A DNA stretch of 35,437 nt, taken from JAYZAP01 sp964645285 (GTDB taxonomy: Bacteria; Pseudomonadota; Alphaproteobacteria; JAAXGF01). The stretch is from NCBI GenBank assembly GCA_964645285.1, contig CAZYDR010000033.1, positions 1-35,437 on the forward strand, given 5' to 3'. The notes under the pieces are model-generated. The model made no database searches and had not been told where the DNA came from. It worked only from the letters and a program-made list of their open reading frames with translations. Below, one piece after another: positions 7,796 to 16,090 of the stretch (within the stretch, counting starts at the first letter, position 1; each line of letters starts with the position of its first letter). Both the position numbers and the translations under genes were made by a program.

Positions 7796-9283
7796 ATGAT
7801 GTTGGCCAGTGAAGTGACGATGATCAGGGGCGGTTGGATCGTCGGATTTGACGGCGAGAGCCATCGCATCATCAGGGACGGCGTGGTCGTCGTCCGCGGC
7901 GATGTGATCGAATATGTGGGCCAGGACTGGCAGGGCGATGCCGGCCGCGAAATCGATGCCCGCCAGGACTTGGTCATACCGGGCCTCATCAACACCCATA
8001 GTCACGTGGGCGCCCACGCCGGTGACCGTATGGTGTTCGACGGCGGTCGCCGCGACCTGTTTCGCTCCGGCTTTCTCAATTACTGCACCACCAAGGGAGC
8101 CAACGGCCCGACCATTCACGACTACGAGAAGCCCGAGGCCGGCATTCGCTTCAGTCTCGCCTCGATTCTGAAATGCGGCGCCACTACCGTGGTCGATATG
8201 GGCGCCGAGCTTGGCGGCGGCTCCATGGACGACGGCATGGGCCCCATGGCGCAGACCGCCGGCGAGCTTGGTATTCGCCTCTACACCTCGCCGGGCTTTT
8301 CCTCGGCCCACCACTACTTCGATCAGGGCGGGCGCCATCGCATGCAGTGGGACGAGGAGGCGGGACTGCGCGGTCTCGAGAGGGCGGTCGAGTACATCAG
8401 AAACTTCGACGGGGCGTTCGATGGCCGTATTCGCGGCATCCTGGTCCCCCTGGAGTACCACACCGCCACCCACGACCTGCTGCGCCGCACCAAGGAGGCA
8501 GCCAGGGAACTCGGCGTCGGCATCACCACCCATTGCGCCGAGTCCATCGTCGAGGTCCAGGATTCGATCCGTGAGACCGGACGCACGCCGGTTTCCATGC
8601 TCTACGATCTCGGTTTTCTCGGCCCGGAAGTGGTGCTCGGCCACACTCTGTACACTGCCGGCCACAGTCAGATCGCATTCCCCTACGGCGACGACCTAGC
8701 CAAGCTGGCGGAGACCGGCGCCACGGTCGCCCATTGCCCACTGGTCTTCGCCCGGCGCGGGTTGTTCCTCGAATCCTTCCAGCGCTATCACGACGCCGGC
8801 GTCAATGTTTCCATCGGCACCGACAGCTATCCCCAGGACATCCTCGGCGAGCTCAAGTTCGTCGGCCTCATGGGCAAGGTCGCCGAGCACAATCAGGAGC
8901 ACGCCTCGACACGGGATATCTTCAATGCAGTTACCTTGTCGGCGGCGCGCGCCCTCAACCGCCCGGACCTCGGGCGTCTCGCGGCCGGGGCCCAGGCCGA
9001 CGTGGTGATCTGCGATTTTCACCGCCTGCGCACCGGGCCGTTCCTCGACCCCATCAAGACCTTGATCCAGTGCTGCGACGGCGAAGTGGTCAAGCATGTC
9101 ATGGTCCAGGGCCGGGTATTGATCGAGGACGGCAACCTCATCGGCTGGGACGAGGACGCGCTGCTCGAAGACGTTCGCCAATCCACCGACCGGGCGTGGG
9201 ATCGCTTCGCCGAGTATTGGCCGGAAAGCGAACCCATCGCCGAGGTCTTCCCCGCCGCCTTCGAAACCTGGGACGGCGGGTAA
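7796..9283 (+). CDS. Amidohydrolase superfamily protein (chlorohydrolase/deaminase type)
   Basis: 495 residues, slightly longer than typical AtzA/TrzN/SsnA-like members. Metal-site residues are all present: HSH (His68, His70) in INTHSH, His246 and Glu249 in THCAES, His283 in GHTLYT and Asp343 in GTDSYP. The pattern is that of mononuclear cytosolic hydrolases acting on deaminable or dechlorinable rings and related amidines. The C-terminal LAAGAQADVVICD block is also typical. Start ATG 7796 (or 7799) follows GGGAGAGGGA. It is the first gene of a probable operon with a TauD-like dioxygenase and an M24 protein, suggesting stepwise breakdown of a nitrogen-containing compound. Exact substrate not inferable. 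Confidence 0.88.
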   Translation: MMLASEVTMIRGGWIVGFDGESHRIIRDGVVVVRGDVIEYVGQDWQGDAGREIDARQDLVIPGLINTHSHVGAHAGDRMVFDGGRRDLFRSGFLNYCTTKGANGPTIHDYEKPEAGIRFSLASILKCGATTVVDMGAELGGGSMDDGMGPMAQTAGELGIRLYTSPGFSSAHHYFDQGGRHRMQWDEEAGLRGLERAVEYIRNFDGAFDGRIRGILVPLEYHTATHDLLRRTKEAARELGVGITTHCAESIVEVQDSIRETGRTPVSMLYDLGFLGPEVVLGHTLYTAGHSQIAFPYGDDLAKLAETGATVAHCPLVFARRGLFLESFQRYHDAGVNVSIGTDSYPQDILGELKFVGLMGKVAEHNQEHASTRDIFNAVTLSAARALNRPDLGRLAAGAQADVVICDFHRLRTGPFLDPIKTLIQCCDGEVVKHVMVQGRVLIEDGNLIGWDEDALLEDVRQSTDRAWDRFAEYWPESEPIAEVFPAAFETWDGG

Positions 9284-9346
9284 AGCGCCGACTCGCTCGC
9301 GAACAGATTTGTTGGTAGCCTGAATGCAGGAGGAACCAGACGATTG

Positions 9347-10198
9347 ATGTCCGAGACCTATAAGACGATCGCGGTACGGCCGGTGGCGCCGGCCGTTGGC
9401 GCCGAGATTGACGGCGTCGATCTCGCCAGTGGCCCCGACGAGGCACAGTTCCATGAAATCCGTCGCGCCTTCCATCACTATGGCGTGGTCTTCTTCCGCG
9501 ACCAGGAACTGACCCCCGAGCAACACATCGCCTTCGCCGAACGTTGGGGCGAGATCAACGTCAACCGGTTCTTTGCCGCCGTCGATGACTATCCGATGAT
9601 TGCCGAGGTGCGCAAGGAAGCCGACCAGCAGGACAACATCGGCGTCGATTGGCATGCCGATCATTCATACGACACGGCGCCGGCCATGGGCTCGATCCTC
9701 TATGGCATCGACATACCGAAGACCGGCGGCGACACCATGTTTGCCAGCATGTACGCCGCCTACGACTCCCTGTCAGGCGGCCTCAAGCAGACGCTCGAGT
9801 GTCTCAAGGCCTGGCATTCGAGCCGCCACGCCTTCGGTGAAACATCACCGGTGGATGATGGAGACTATGACGAGCGTTTAGGCAACCCGGAACTGGCGAC
9901 CCAGGATTCGCTTCATCCGGTGGTCATCCGCCACCCGGAGACCGGGCGAAAGGCGCTGTTCGTCAATCACGATTTCACGGTGCGCTTCGACGGCTGGACA
10001 GCCGAGGAATCAGCGCCGCTGCTGGCCTATCTCTATGAGCAGGGTAGTCGGCCGGAGCATACCTGCCGTTTCCAGTGGCGACCGGGTTCGGTCGCGTTCT
10101 GGGACAACCGCTCGACCTGGCACCGGGCGCTCAACGACTATCAAGGGCAACGCCGCCTGATGCATCGCATTACCATCGAGGGCGTGCCGCTCAACTAG
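9347..10198 (+). CDS. TauD/TfdA-family Fe(II)/2-oxoglutarate dioxygenase
   Basis: 283 residues, the normal TauD length. The facial triad is clear: His103 and Asp105 in WHADHSY, and the distal His259 in NRSTWHRALNDY. Arg270, in the C-terminal RRLMHRITIEG, is the expected 2-oxoglutarate carboxylate ligand. Family knowledge: these cytoplasmic enzymes hydroxylate sulfonates, phenoxyacids or amines so that a C-S, C-O or C-N bond breaks. AGGAGG at 9328-9333 lies 13 nt before ATG 9347; a TTG at 9344, one codon earlier, is an alternative. It sits 63 nt after the amidohydrolase and 31 nt before the M24 gene, consistent with one transcript. Confidence 0.9.
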   Translation: MSETYKTIAVRPVAPAVGAEIDGVDLASGPDEAQFHEIRRAFHHYGVVFFRDQELTPEQHIAFAERWGEINVNRFFAAVDDYPMIAEVRKEADQQDNIGVDWHADHSYDTAPAMGSILYGIDIPKTGGDTMFASMYAAYDSLSGGLKQTLECLKAWHSSRHAFGETSPVDDGDYDERLGNPELATQDSLHPVVIRHPETGRKALFVNHDFTVRFDGWTAEESAPLLAYLYEQGSRPEHTCRFQWRPGSVAFWDNRSTWHRALNDYQGQRRLMHRITIEGVPLN

Positions 10199-10229
10199 CT
10201 TTAACAAGTAACCAGAGGGAATACGGATC

Positions 10230-11453
10230 ATGCAAACCTATCTCAAAGACCAAGTCGACTGGCCCCAGGCTTTCCCTCTCGAGGAATATGCCGAGCGCCG
10301 CGCCAAGGTGGCCAAGGCGCTGCAGGACGCCGGTCTCGACGCCATCTACATCACCACGCCGGCCAACATCACCTGGCTCACCGGCTACGACATGATCTGG
10401 TATCACCTGGAGAACCTTACCGGCGTGTTGCTGCGCGCCGATACCGGCGAGGCTACATTCTTCGACAGCGTCGCCCACACCACCATCGTCTCGACCACCC
10501 TCTCGATCGACGAATGCATCTGGCTCGACGCCGCCGCGGTCTCGGGCGAGGCCAGCGAGGCCATCCAGATTATCGTCGACGAGGTCACCCGGCGCGGCCT
10601 CGGCGGCGGTCGCATCGGCCTCGAGCGGCGCGGTTATGCGCCCGCCGCCTCGGTCATGGACGAACTGGTCGGCAAGCTGGAAGCCGGCGGCGCCTCGATC
10701 TCCGATGAGTGGCGCATGCTCGACGAAATCCGGATGGTCAAGTCACCCCTGGAAATTGCCCACATGAGGAAGGCTTCGGCCATTGGCGACGAGGCCATGG
10801 CGGCGGCCCGCGATGCCATTCGCCCGGGTCTCACGGAAACCCAGCTCGAAGGCGTCATCATGGGGACCATGATGGGGGCCGGCGGTGGTTATCCCGGTAT
10901 TCGTACGATGATCGGCGGCGGACCCCGCGCCGGCACCCACCACAGCCCGGCCCAGAACCGGGCGTTCAAACAGGGCGATATCGTGTTCGTCGATTTCTGC
11001 GGCGTCCTGGACCGCTACCACGTCAACGTCAACCGCACCTTCTCGATCGGCGAGCCCGACGAGCGTTGGACCGATCTGATGAACAAGGCGGCCGGCTGCA
11101 TCGACGCCATTGTCGCCGGGTCCAAGCTCGGCGACCGCTTGAGCGAGGTCGACGCCATCGGCCAGGCTTACCTCGACGATGCCGGTCTTCGTGAGTACGT
11201 GTGGTGGGCCGGTGGCTACTGTCAGGGCGTCGCCCTGCCACCGGACTGGTGCAACAACCACTGGCTCACCACCCGCTTCGGTATGCAGGACCGGAAACTG
11301 GAGCCTGGCATGTTCTTCAACTACGAGAACCAGTTCGACGTCTGGAAGGACTGGCCCGGCGGCAGCGGCGCTGCCTATATCGAGACCTTCGAGGTGAACG
11401 GGAACGGCCTCGAGGTGATGTCGAACCTGCCCCGAACCCTGAAGGTGGTCTGA
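10230..11453 (+). CDS. M24 (creatinase/aminopeptidase P fold) family protein with altered metal site
   Basis: 407 residues: an N-terminal creatinase-type domain (about 15-160) and a C-terminal pita-bread domain (170-400). Compared with the five metal ligands of methionine aminopeptidase, Asp255 is kept (VDFCG), the second Asp is Asn266 (YHVNVNRTF), the His of GHGIG is apparently Tyr330 (GGYCQG), and Glu366 and Glu385 are kept. His237/His238 match the catalytic His of the GPxxxxHxxP block. Loss of two ligands argues against a metallopeptidase and for a metal-free hydrolase in the manner of creatinase. Start ATG 10230 is preceded by AGAGGGA. Third gene of the amidohydrolase-TauD cassette, so a small-molecule substrate is more likely than a peptide. 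Confidence 0.85.
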   Translation: MQTYLKDQVDWPQAFPLEEYAERRAKVAKALQDAGLDAIYITTPANITWLTGYDMIWYHLENLTGVLLRADTGEATFFDSVAHTTIVSTTLSIDECIWLDAAAVSGEASEAIQIIVDEVTRRGLGGGRIGLERRGYAPAASVMDELVGKLEAGGASISDEWRMLDEIRMVKSPLEIAHMRKASAIGDEAMAAARDAIRPGLTETQLEGVIMGTMMGAGGGYPGIRTMIGGGPRAGTHHSPAQNRAFKQGDIVFVDFCGVLDRYHVNVNRTFSIGEPDERWTDLMNKAAGCIDAIVAGSKLGDRLSEVDAIGQAYLDDAGLREYVWWAGGYCQGVALPPDWCNNHWLTTRFGMQDRKLEPGMFFNYENQFDVWKDWPGGSGAAYIETFEVNGNGLEVMSNLPRTLKVV

Positions 11454-11506
11454 CTGAAGTCAGCGCCCTAGCTGGATAGGGGAGAACAACAAACGAGGGC
11501 CAAAAA

Positions 11507-11983
11507 ATGGCAAAGGCGACATTCGCGGCGGGGTGTTTCTGGGCCCCGGAAGTAAAATTCCGGAGCCTGGCCGGGGTTATCGATGCCCCGGTGGGCTACA
11601 CCGGCGGTACCACGGACAATCCCGGCTACCGCGATGTCTGTTCCGGCCAGACCGGCCACGCCGAGGCGGTCGAGGTCGAGTACGATCCCGAGGTGGTGTC
11701 CTACGACGCGCTGCTGGAAGCGTTCTGGGCCATGCACGACCCGACGACTTACAATCGCCAGGGGCCCGACGTGGGCTCGCAGTACCGCTCGGCCATCTTT
11801 GTCCACGACGCCGACCAGGAGGCCCTGGCCCGAGCCTCTCTGGCGCGGCTCGACGCCTCCGGCGCGTTCCGCGATCCCGTGGTTACGGAAATCGTCGCGG
11901 CCGGGCCGTTCTACCGGGCCGAGGAGGATCACCAGCGGTTCTTCGAAAAACGCGGAATGCTCCACCACGCCGCTGCCCATTGA
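11507..11983 (+). CDS. msrA: Peptide-methionine (S)-S-oxide reductase
   Basis: 158 residues, a typical single-domain MsrA. The active-site motif is at the N-terminus: GCFW with catalytic Cys10, although the following residue is Ala instead of the common Gly. YTGGTTDNPGYRDVCSGQTGHAEAV-type sequence (residues 32-56), HDPTTYNRQGPDVGSQYRS and the FYRAEEDHQ(R) block are all present. It reduces methionine-S-sulfoxide in proteins using thioredoxin. The start is ATG 11507, 53 nt after the M24 gene. It may be read through from the upstream operon or be independent. Confidence 0.95.
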   Translation: MAKATFAAGCFWAPEVKFRSLAGVIDAPVGYTGGTTDNPGYRDVCSGQTGHAEAVEVEYDPEVVSYDALLEAFWAMHDPTTYNRQGPDVGSQYRSAIFVHDADQEALARASLARLDASGAFRDPVVTEIVAAGPFYRAEEDHQRFFEKRGMLHHAAAH

Positions 11984-12006
11984 GCGATCAAACGGCTCAG
12001 TAAGGC

Positions 12007-12021
12007 GGCGGCTTGCCCGCC
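12007..12021 (+). terminator. Weak hairpin downstream of msrA
   Basis: GGCGG (12007-12011) and CCGCC (12017-12021) pair around a 5-nt loop, about 25 nt after the msrA stop. No T tract follows, so a Rho-independent role is doubtful. The rest of 11984-12175 shows no gene. Confidence 0.2.
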
Positions 12022-12175
12022 AATTTGGCCGCTGGTAGAATTGTCCCAGCGATCACGGTCGTCTCGGTAAGGCGGTGGCGGGCAGGTGATCCCCTAGAGA
12101 TGTAACCAATAAGTCGGGAAGGTCAGCGCTTCCGGAAAATTTCCCATGTGCTGGCTCGTCCCCGTGGGGATGACC

Positions 12176-13585
12176 ATGACCAGTGCGGCAAATGTGACGA
12201 AATCCAAAGGCCTTATTTCCCGGCTACTCGCCGAGCAGCCGGCGGGCTATGCGCTTAACCAGGCGTTCTATGCTGATCCGGATGTCTACGCCCATGACGT
12301 CGAGCGCATCTTCATGAACGAGTGGCTCTACGTCGGCCAGGCCAGCCGGATCGCCGAAGCCGGTGACTACTTCGTGTTCGAGATCGCCGGTGAGTCGGTC
12401 ATCATCGTGCGCGGCGACGACGGCGAAGTTCGTGCCCTGGTTAATGTCTGCCGCCATCGCGGCTCGCGGGTGTGTTTCGATACCGGTGGCAACACCAAAT
12501 GGTTCTCCTGTCCCTACCATGGCTGGACCTATGGCCTCGACGGCGAACTGGCCTCGGCCCGCCAGATGCCCAAGGATTTCGACAAGTCGAGCAACGGGCT
12601 CAAGCAAATCCATGTCCACGTCTTCCACGGCATGATTCTGATTAATTTTGCCCATGAGCCGGCCTCTCCCGCCGACGCCCACCGGGAACTCGACGACAAG
12701 CTGGCGCCGTTCCAATTGGAGCGCACCAAGGTCGCCTACAGCGAAACCTATCGCATTGACGGCAACTGGAAGCTGGCGGTGGAGAACTACCGCGAGTGCT
12801 ATCACTGCGCCCCGTCCCATCCCGAGTTCTCGCTATCCCACAGCATCGAAAAACCCTGGGCCCGGGTCAGCAAGCTGATGGAGAAAATGCGCCCCAGATC
12901 CGCCGACGCCGGGGTCTCGGTCGAGGACGTGACCTGCTACGGCGGCCTCAAGGACAGCGCCGGCCTGGCCTACAGCTATGACCGTTATCCGCTGTACAAG
13001 GGCTATCTCACCGGCAGCGAGAGCGGTGAGCCGGTGGCGCCGCTCATGGGCACCATGAAGAGCTTCGACGGCGGCGCCTCGGACCTTCAACTCGGCATGT
13101 TAAGCTACTTCCTGTTCTACAGCGACCACGGGGTGGTCTACCGCTTCACACCCATCGACGTGCAGACCACCGACTGCGAGATCATTTGGCTGGTGCGCGA
13201 CGATGCGGAGGAAGGTAAGGACTACGACGTCGACCGCATGAAATGGCTGTGGGACGTCACCACCATCGAGGACAAGCTGATCATCGAAAAGAACCAGGAG
13301 GGCGTGAACTCGCGCTTCTATGAGCCGGGTCCCTATGCGTCCGGCAGGCTTCAGTACCCGGCGCATTTCGGCCAGGACGGCGTCGTAGCCGTCAATCGAG
13401 CACAGGGTCCAGGTGGTCAGCACCGTATCGAAACTGGCGTTCTCGAACGGCATGGCCTCGGCGGGCTGGCCGACGAATTCAATATCCAATGCTTTGTCGG
13501 CGGCGCGCTTTTGCGCCATGGCCATGAGCTCAGCCGACGGCTCGAGGCCGACCACCGACGTCACGCCGTCGCCGTAGAACGGTAG
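12176..13585 (+). CDS. Rieske oxygenase alpha subunit, C-terminus replaced by foreign frame
   Basis: Aromatic-ring-hydroxylating/quaternary-amine-type Rieske oxygenase. The [2Fe-2S] ligands are Cys92, His94, Cys112 and His115 (CRHRGS and CPYHGW). The mononuclear iron ligands are His210, His215 and Asp366, with Glu207 at the bridging position where most ring hydroxylases have Asp. Glu there is known in carnitine oxygenase CntA, hinting at a quaternary-ammonium substrate. Homology runs to residue 389 (ending EPGPYAS, about 13342). The remaining 80 residues are the antisense of a convergent methyltransferase gene, so the last few dozen native residues are missing. Start ATG 12176 has GGGG 6 nt upstream; ATG 12146 or 12170 are alternatives. 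All catalytic residues are retained. Confidence 0.82.
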   Translation: MTSAANVTKSKGLISRLLAEQPAGYALNQAFYADPDVYAHDVERIFMNEWLYVGQASRIAEAGDYFVFEIAGESVIIVRGDDGEVRALVNVCRHRGSRVCFDTGGNTKWFSCPYHGWTYGLDGELASARQMPKDFDKSSNGLKQIHVHVFHGMILINFAHEPASPADAHRELDDKLAPFQLERTKVAYSETYRIDGNWKLAVENYRECYHCAPSHPEFSLSHSIEKPWARVSKLMEKMRPRSADAGVSVEDVTCYGGLKDSAGLAYSYDRYPLYKGYLTGSESGEPVAPLMGTMKSFDGGASDLQLGMLSYFLFYSDHGVVYRFTPIDVQTTDCEIIWLVRDDAEEGKDYDVDRMKWLWDVTTIEDKLIIEKNQEGVNSRFYEPGPYASGRLQYPAHFGQDGVVAVNRAQGPGGQHRIETGVLERHGLGGLADEFNIQCFVGGALLRHGHELSRRLEADHRRHAVAVER

Positions 13586-13726
13586 GTTATGGCCCGACCC
13601 CATACCGATCTCCAGCACCCGGTCCGTCGCCTCGGGCACCACACGGGCGCGGTACTCGGCGGCCTGCTTGTCATCCATCACCACGTCGATGATGGTGGGC
13701 AATATGAAGCGGCTGTAGAAACCCAT
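13337..13726 (-). pseudogene. Truncated class I SAM-dependent methyltransferase
   Basis: About 130 residues remain of a family usually a little over 200 long. The N-terminus MGFYSRFILP is family-typical. Motif I is LEIGMGSGHNLPFY (38-51), followed by GLEPS and TTWTLCSI (104-111), and the sequence stops matching at RRVLKPAGR (residue 130). The expected next block (LLFVEHG) and the Cys/His-rich C-terminal part are absent. Beyond 13337 the frame continues to a stop at 13100 but reads antisense through the Rieske gene. Start ATG 13726 lies 1 nt after the stop of the DUF3105 gene, implying translational coupling. Called a pseudogene because the fold would be incomplete, unless the junction is an assembly error. 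Confidence 0.75.
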
Positions 13727-13727
13727 G

Positions 13728-14333
13728 TTAGCGCACCGGGTGCTCGGGGCCGCGGCCCCGGTAGGCGTCGATGAAGGCGGCGGCCGCATCGTCATCGAAC
13801 GGATCGAGGGTCAATGTCCGGCGCCAGGAGGAGAGGATAATGGACTCGCCAAGGCCGGGCCTGGGGGCCACCACCAAGCCGCTCCAGGGGGCGCCGAACA
13901 GGCCGGCCCAGCGATCCAGGGTCTCCGCCACCGCCAGGGTCGGCGCATCGTAGTAGACCACGACCATGCCGTGTTCGAGGGAGTGGACCAACTTCTCGCG
14001 CGGTTGCAGGCGGGTGTAGACGCCTGGGTCGATCCAGTTGGCGTTGTGGATTCCCGAGGTCGGCGGATCACTCTGGTAACTCACGCTTTCGCCAAGCCCC
14101 AGATGGCCGCGCCCCTCGTTGTCGTGGACCACGACCCGGTCCAGTACCGCCCGGCCGCGCCGGGCCTGCTCCTCGAAGGCGCTTTCCTGTTCGCTCTGGC
14201 CTTGCCACCACCAGCCGCTGGCGGCGGCGACGACGATAAAGCAGGCGGCGCCAATCAGACGCAAATGAGCAAAAGCCGGGGCCTGCTCCGGTTTATCCTT
14301 CTTCTTCCGCCGCTTGGATTTTGATTTAGCCAT
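13728..14333 (-). CDS. DUF3105 domain membrane-anchored protein
   Basis: 201 residues. A very basic N-terminus (KSKSKRRKKKDK) is followed by one transmembrane helix (about 27-45) and an extracytoplasmic domain. The region YQSDPPTSGIHN...HSLEHGMVVVYYD is characteristic of DUF3105 proteins. The basic tail keeps the N-terminus in the cytoplasm, with the DUF3105 domain in the periplasm. No enzymatic role is established for the family that I can state. The gene immediately precedes the truncated methyltransferase (1-nt gap), and 17 nt separate its start from the upstream beta-barrel gene stop, so the three minus-strand genes may be cotranscribed. Confidence 0.8.
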   Translation of the reverse strand: MAKSKSKRRKKKDKPEQAPAFAHLRLIGAACFIVVAAASGWWWQGQSEQESAFEEQARRGRAVLDRVVVHDNEGRGHLGLGESVSYQSDPPTSGIHNANWIDPGVYTRLQPREKLVHSLEHGMVVVYYDAPTLAVAETLDRWAGLFGAPWSGLVVAPRPGLGESIILSSWRRTLTLDPFDDDAAAAFIDAYRGRGPEHPVR

Positions 14334-14350
14334 GGCGGTTCCAAGAATAC

Positions 14351-15046
14351 CTAAAACATGTAGGCTAGGCCGAACACGATATCGTGAGAGTAGTGATCGG
14401 CGGTGATGGTGTCGCCGGTGCCGAAGGTGCCTGATTCGATCTCGCCGAGATTCATGAAACGGTATCCCAATTCGCCGACCCAGGAATCCGATATTGCCAC
14501 CCGGACTCCCGTCTGCAGACTGTAAGCAAGGTTGTCCACGGTCTCATCGCGGGTCGTTCGGACACCGCTGACCAGATCGGTGCGCAGGACATCGGCTTGG
14601 TTTCGCGCCCAGCCGATGCCGACACCGACATAGGGACGCCATGGCGTATCGGTGGCGAAATCCAGAAAGGCGTTGAACATGAGGCTGTCGCTGGCCACGT
14701 CGCCCTTGTAGCCGACCCTTGGCGGGCCGCTGTTCTCGGCGTCGTAGTCAAGCTGCAGGCGATGGGCATACTCGATCTCGACGCGCACCGGCATGTCGCC
14801 ACGGCGCCAGTGATAACCAATCATGATGCCGGCGCCGATGGTGAATTCAGGGTCGTCGCCATTCTGCTTGAAGGTGCCGCCGGAACCGCCGGTAATGGTC
14901 TCGTCGCCGGCATCCGAGACCGCCGGCAGGGCGCGAATGCCTATGTAGAAACCGCGGTCGTTGACGCCGGCCCGGGCGTTGGAGCCGGCCAAAATCAAAG
15001 CGGCGACCAGAAGCGCCGCCGCGTATCCAGGAAATCTCAACGTCAT
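14351..15046 (-). CDS. Outer-membrane beta-barrel protein
   Basis: 231 residues. A signal peptide (hydrophobic 8-20, predicted cleavage after ARA near residue 26) is followed by alternating amphipathic strands with many aromatic residues. It ends in a C-terminal Phe (GLAYMF), the usual signature for barrel insertion by BamA. Motifs such as RPYVGVGIGWA and ELGYRFM resemble OmpA/OmpW/opacity-type eight-stranded barrels. The frame can open at GTG 15058, but ATG 15046 has a GGGAGTGGGGG Shine-Dalgarno 5 nt upstream and gives a normal signal peptide. Specific function unknown. It lies 58 nt downstream of dgcA on the same strand. Confidence 0.82.
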   Translation of the reverse strand: MTLRFPGYAAALLVAALILAGSNARAGVNDRGFYIGIRALPAVSDAGDETITGGSGGTFKQNGDDPEFTIGAGIMIGYHWRRGDMPVRVEIEYAHRLQLDYDAENSGPPRVGYKGDVASDSLMFNAFLDFATDTPWRPYVGVGIGWARNQADVLRTDLVSGVRTTRDETVDNLAYSLQTGVRVAISDSWVGELGYRFMNLGEIESGTFGTGDTITADHYSHDIVFGLAYMF

Positions 15047-15103
15047 GAAAACCCCCACTCCCCAACCACCGTGAAATTGTTCGGACTATAGCGGATTTTT
15101 TGT

Positions 15104-16090
15104 TTATCCCCACAGGGCGGCGGGCGGCGGCGACATGATGCTGCCCTCGAAAGCAATGCCAGGATCGCGGTCGCGCGCCAGGAGCAGCGGCCCGTCGAGA
15201 TCGACGAAACGGGCGCGGCTGGCGACCAGGGTCGCCGGCGCCATGCTCAACGAGGTGCCGATCATGCAGCCGACCATGATGCCGAAGCCGGCTGCTTCGG
15301 CGGCCTTGGCAAGCTTGAGGGCCTCGGTCAGACCGCCGGTCTTCTCCAGCTTGATATTGACCAGGTCATAGCGCCCCACCAGGCCGGGGACCGTGGCGCT
15401 GTCGTGGCAGGACTCGTCGGCGCACAGCGGCACCGGGCGCGCCATGCCGTCGAGGGCGTCGTCGGCATCCGCATGGAGCGGCTGCTCAATTATTTCGACT
15501 CCCAGGGCGCCAAGCTGTGGCGCCACCTCGGCCAGCAGTTCGGGGGTCCAGGCCTCGTTAGCATCGACGATGATGCTTGATTGAGGCGCATTCTTATGGA
15601 TCACCCGGACCCGTTCGATCACCCCATCGCCATCGAGCTTGACCTTGAGTAGGGGGCGGTGGGCATTGGCCGCCGCCGATGCGCCCATGGCCTCGGGTGT
15701 ATCGAGGCTGAGGGTATAGGCGGTGGTCAAGGGCCCCGGTAGAGCCAGGCCGGCGAGACGCCAAGCCGTGGTATTGTCACGCTTGGCGATCAAGTCCCAC
15801 AAGGCGCAGTCCAATGCATTGCGCGCCGCGCCGGGAGGCAGAGCGCTTTGCAGCGCATCACGGGCAAGGCCATCGCCAATGGCGCCTTCCATGGCGAAAA
15901 TCTGCTCGATGGTGTCGGCGATGGATTCGCCGTAGCGAGGATAGGGCACACATTCGGCGCGGCCCACCGCGTCGTCTTCGGTGATTTCGACCACTACTAC
16001 CTGGGCCTCCGTGCGGGCGCCCCGGGATATCCGGAAGGTGCCGGCGATGGGCCAGGTTTCCGCCGCGACTTTGAGACTGCGCCGGGTCAT
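15104..16090 (-). CDS. dgcA: N-acetyl-D-glutamate racemase DgcA (enolase superfamily)
   Basis: 328 residues of the dipeptide-epimerase/muconate-lactonising branch of the enolase superfamily. Catalytic and metal residues are visible: the KxK base pair Lys149-Val-Lys151, metal ligands Asp176 (VDANEAW), Glu202 (IEQP) and Asp225 (CADES), and a second catalytic Lys in NIKLEKTGG (247-253). Sequence alone also fits L-Ala-D/L-Glu epimerase. The overlap with a DUF1611 (DgcN) gene (ATGA, 16087-16090) points to DgcA, which interconverts N-acetyl-D- and N-acetyl-L-glutamate in D-glutamate catabolism. Last gene of a probable four-gene operon. Confidence 0.87.
   Translation of the reverse strand: MTRRSLKVAAETWPIAGTFRISRGARTEAQVVVVEITEDDAVGRAECVPYPRYGESIADTIEQIFAMEGAIGDGLARDALQSALPPGAARNALDCALWDLIAKRDNTTAWRLAGLALPGPLTTAYTLSLDTPEAMGASAAANAHRPLLKVKLDGDGVIERVRVIHKNAPQSSIIVDANEAWTPELLAEVAPQLGALGVEIIEQPLHADADDALDGMARPVPLCADESCHDSATVPGLVGRYDLVNIKLEKTGGLTEALKLAKAAEAAGFGIMVGCMIGTSLSMAPATLVASRARFVDLDGPLLLARDRDPGIAFEGSIMSPPPAALWG

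Noticed and set aside
7718..9664. Minus-strand frames opposite the amidohydrolase and dioxygenase genes
   Set aside because: Antisense shadows with no domain motif; the plus-strand genes have complete catalytic residues and ribosome binding sites.
13343..13585. A natural C-terminal extension of the Rieske oxygenase
   Set aside because: The sequence is exactly antisense of a well-conserved methyltransferase core including its motif I, so it is not a native domain.
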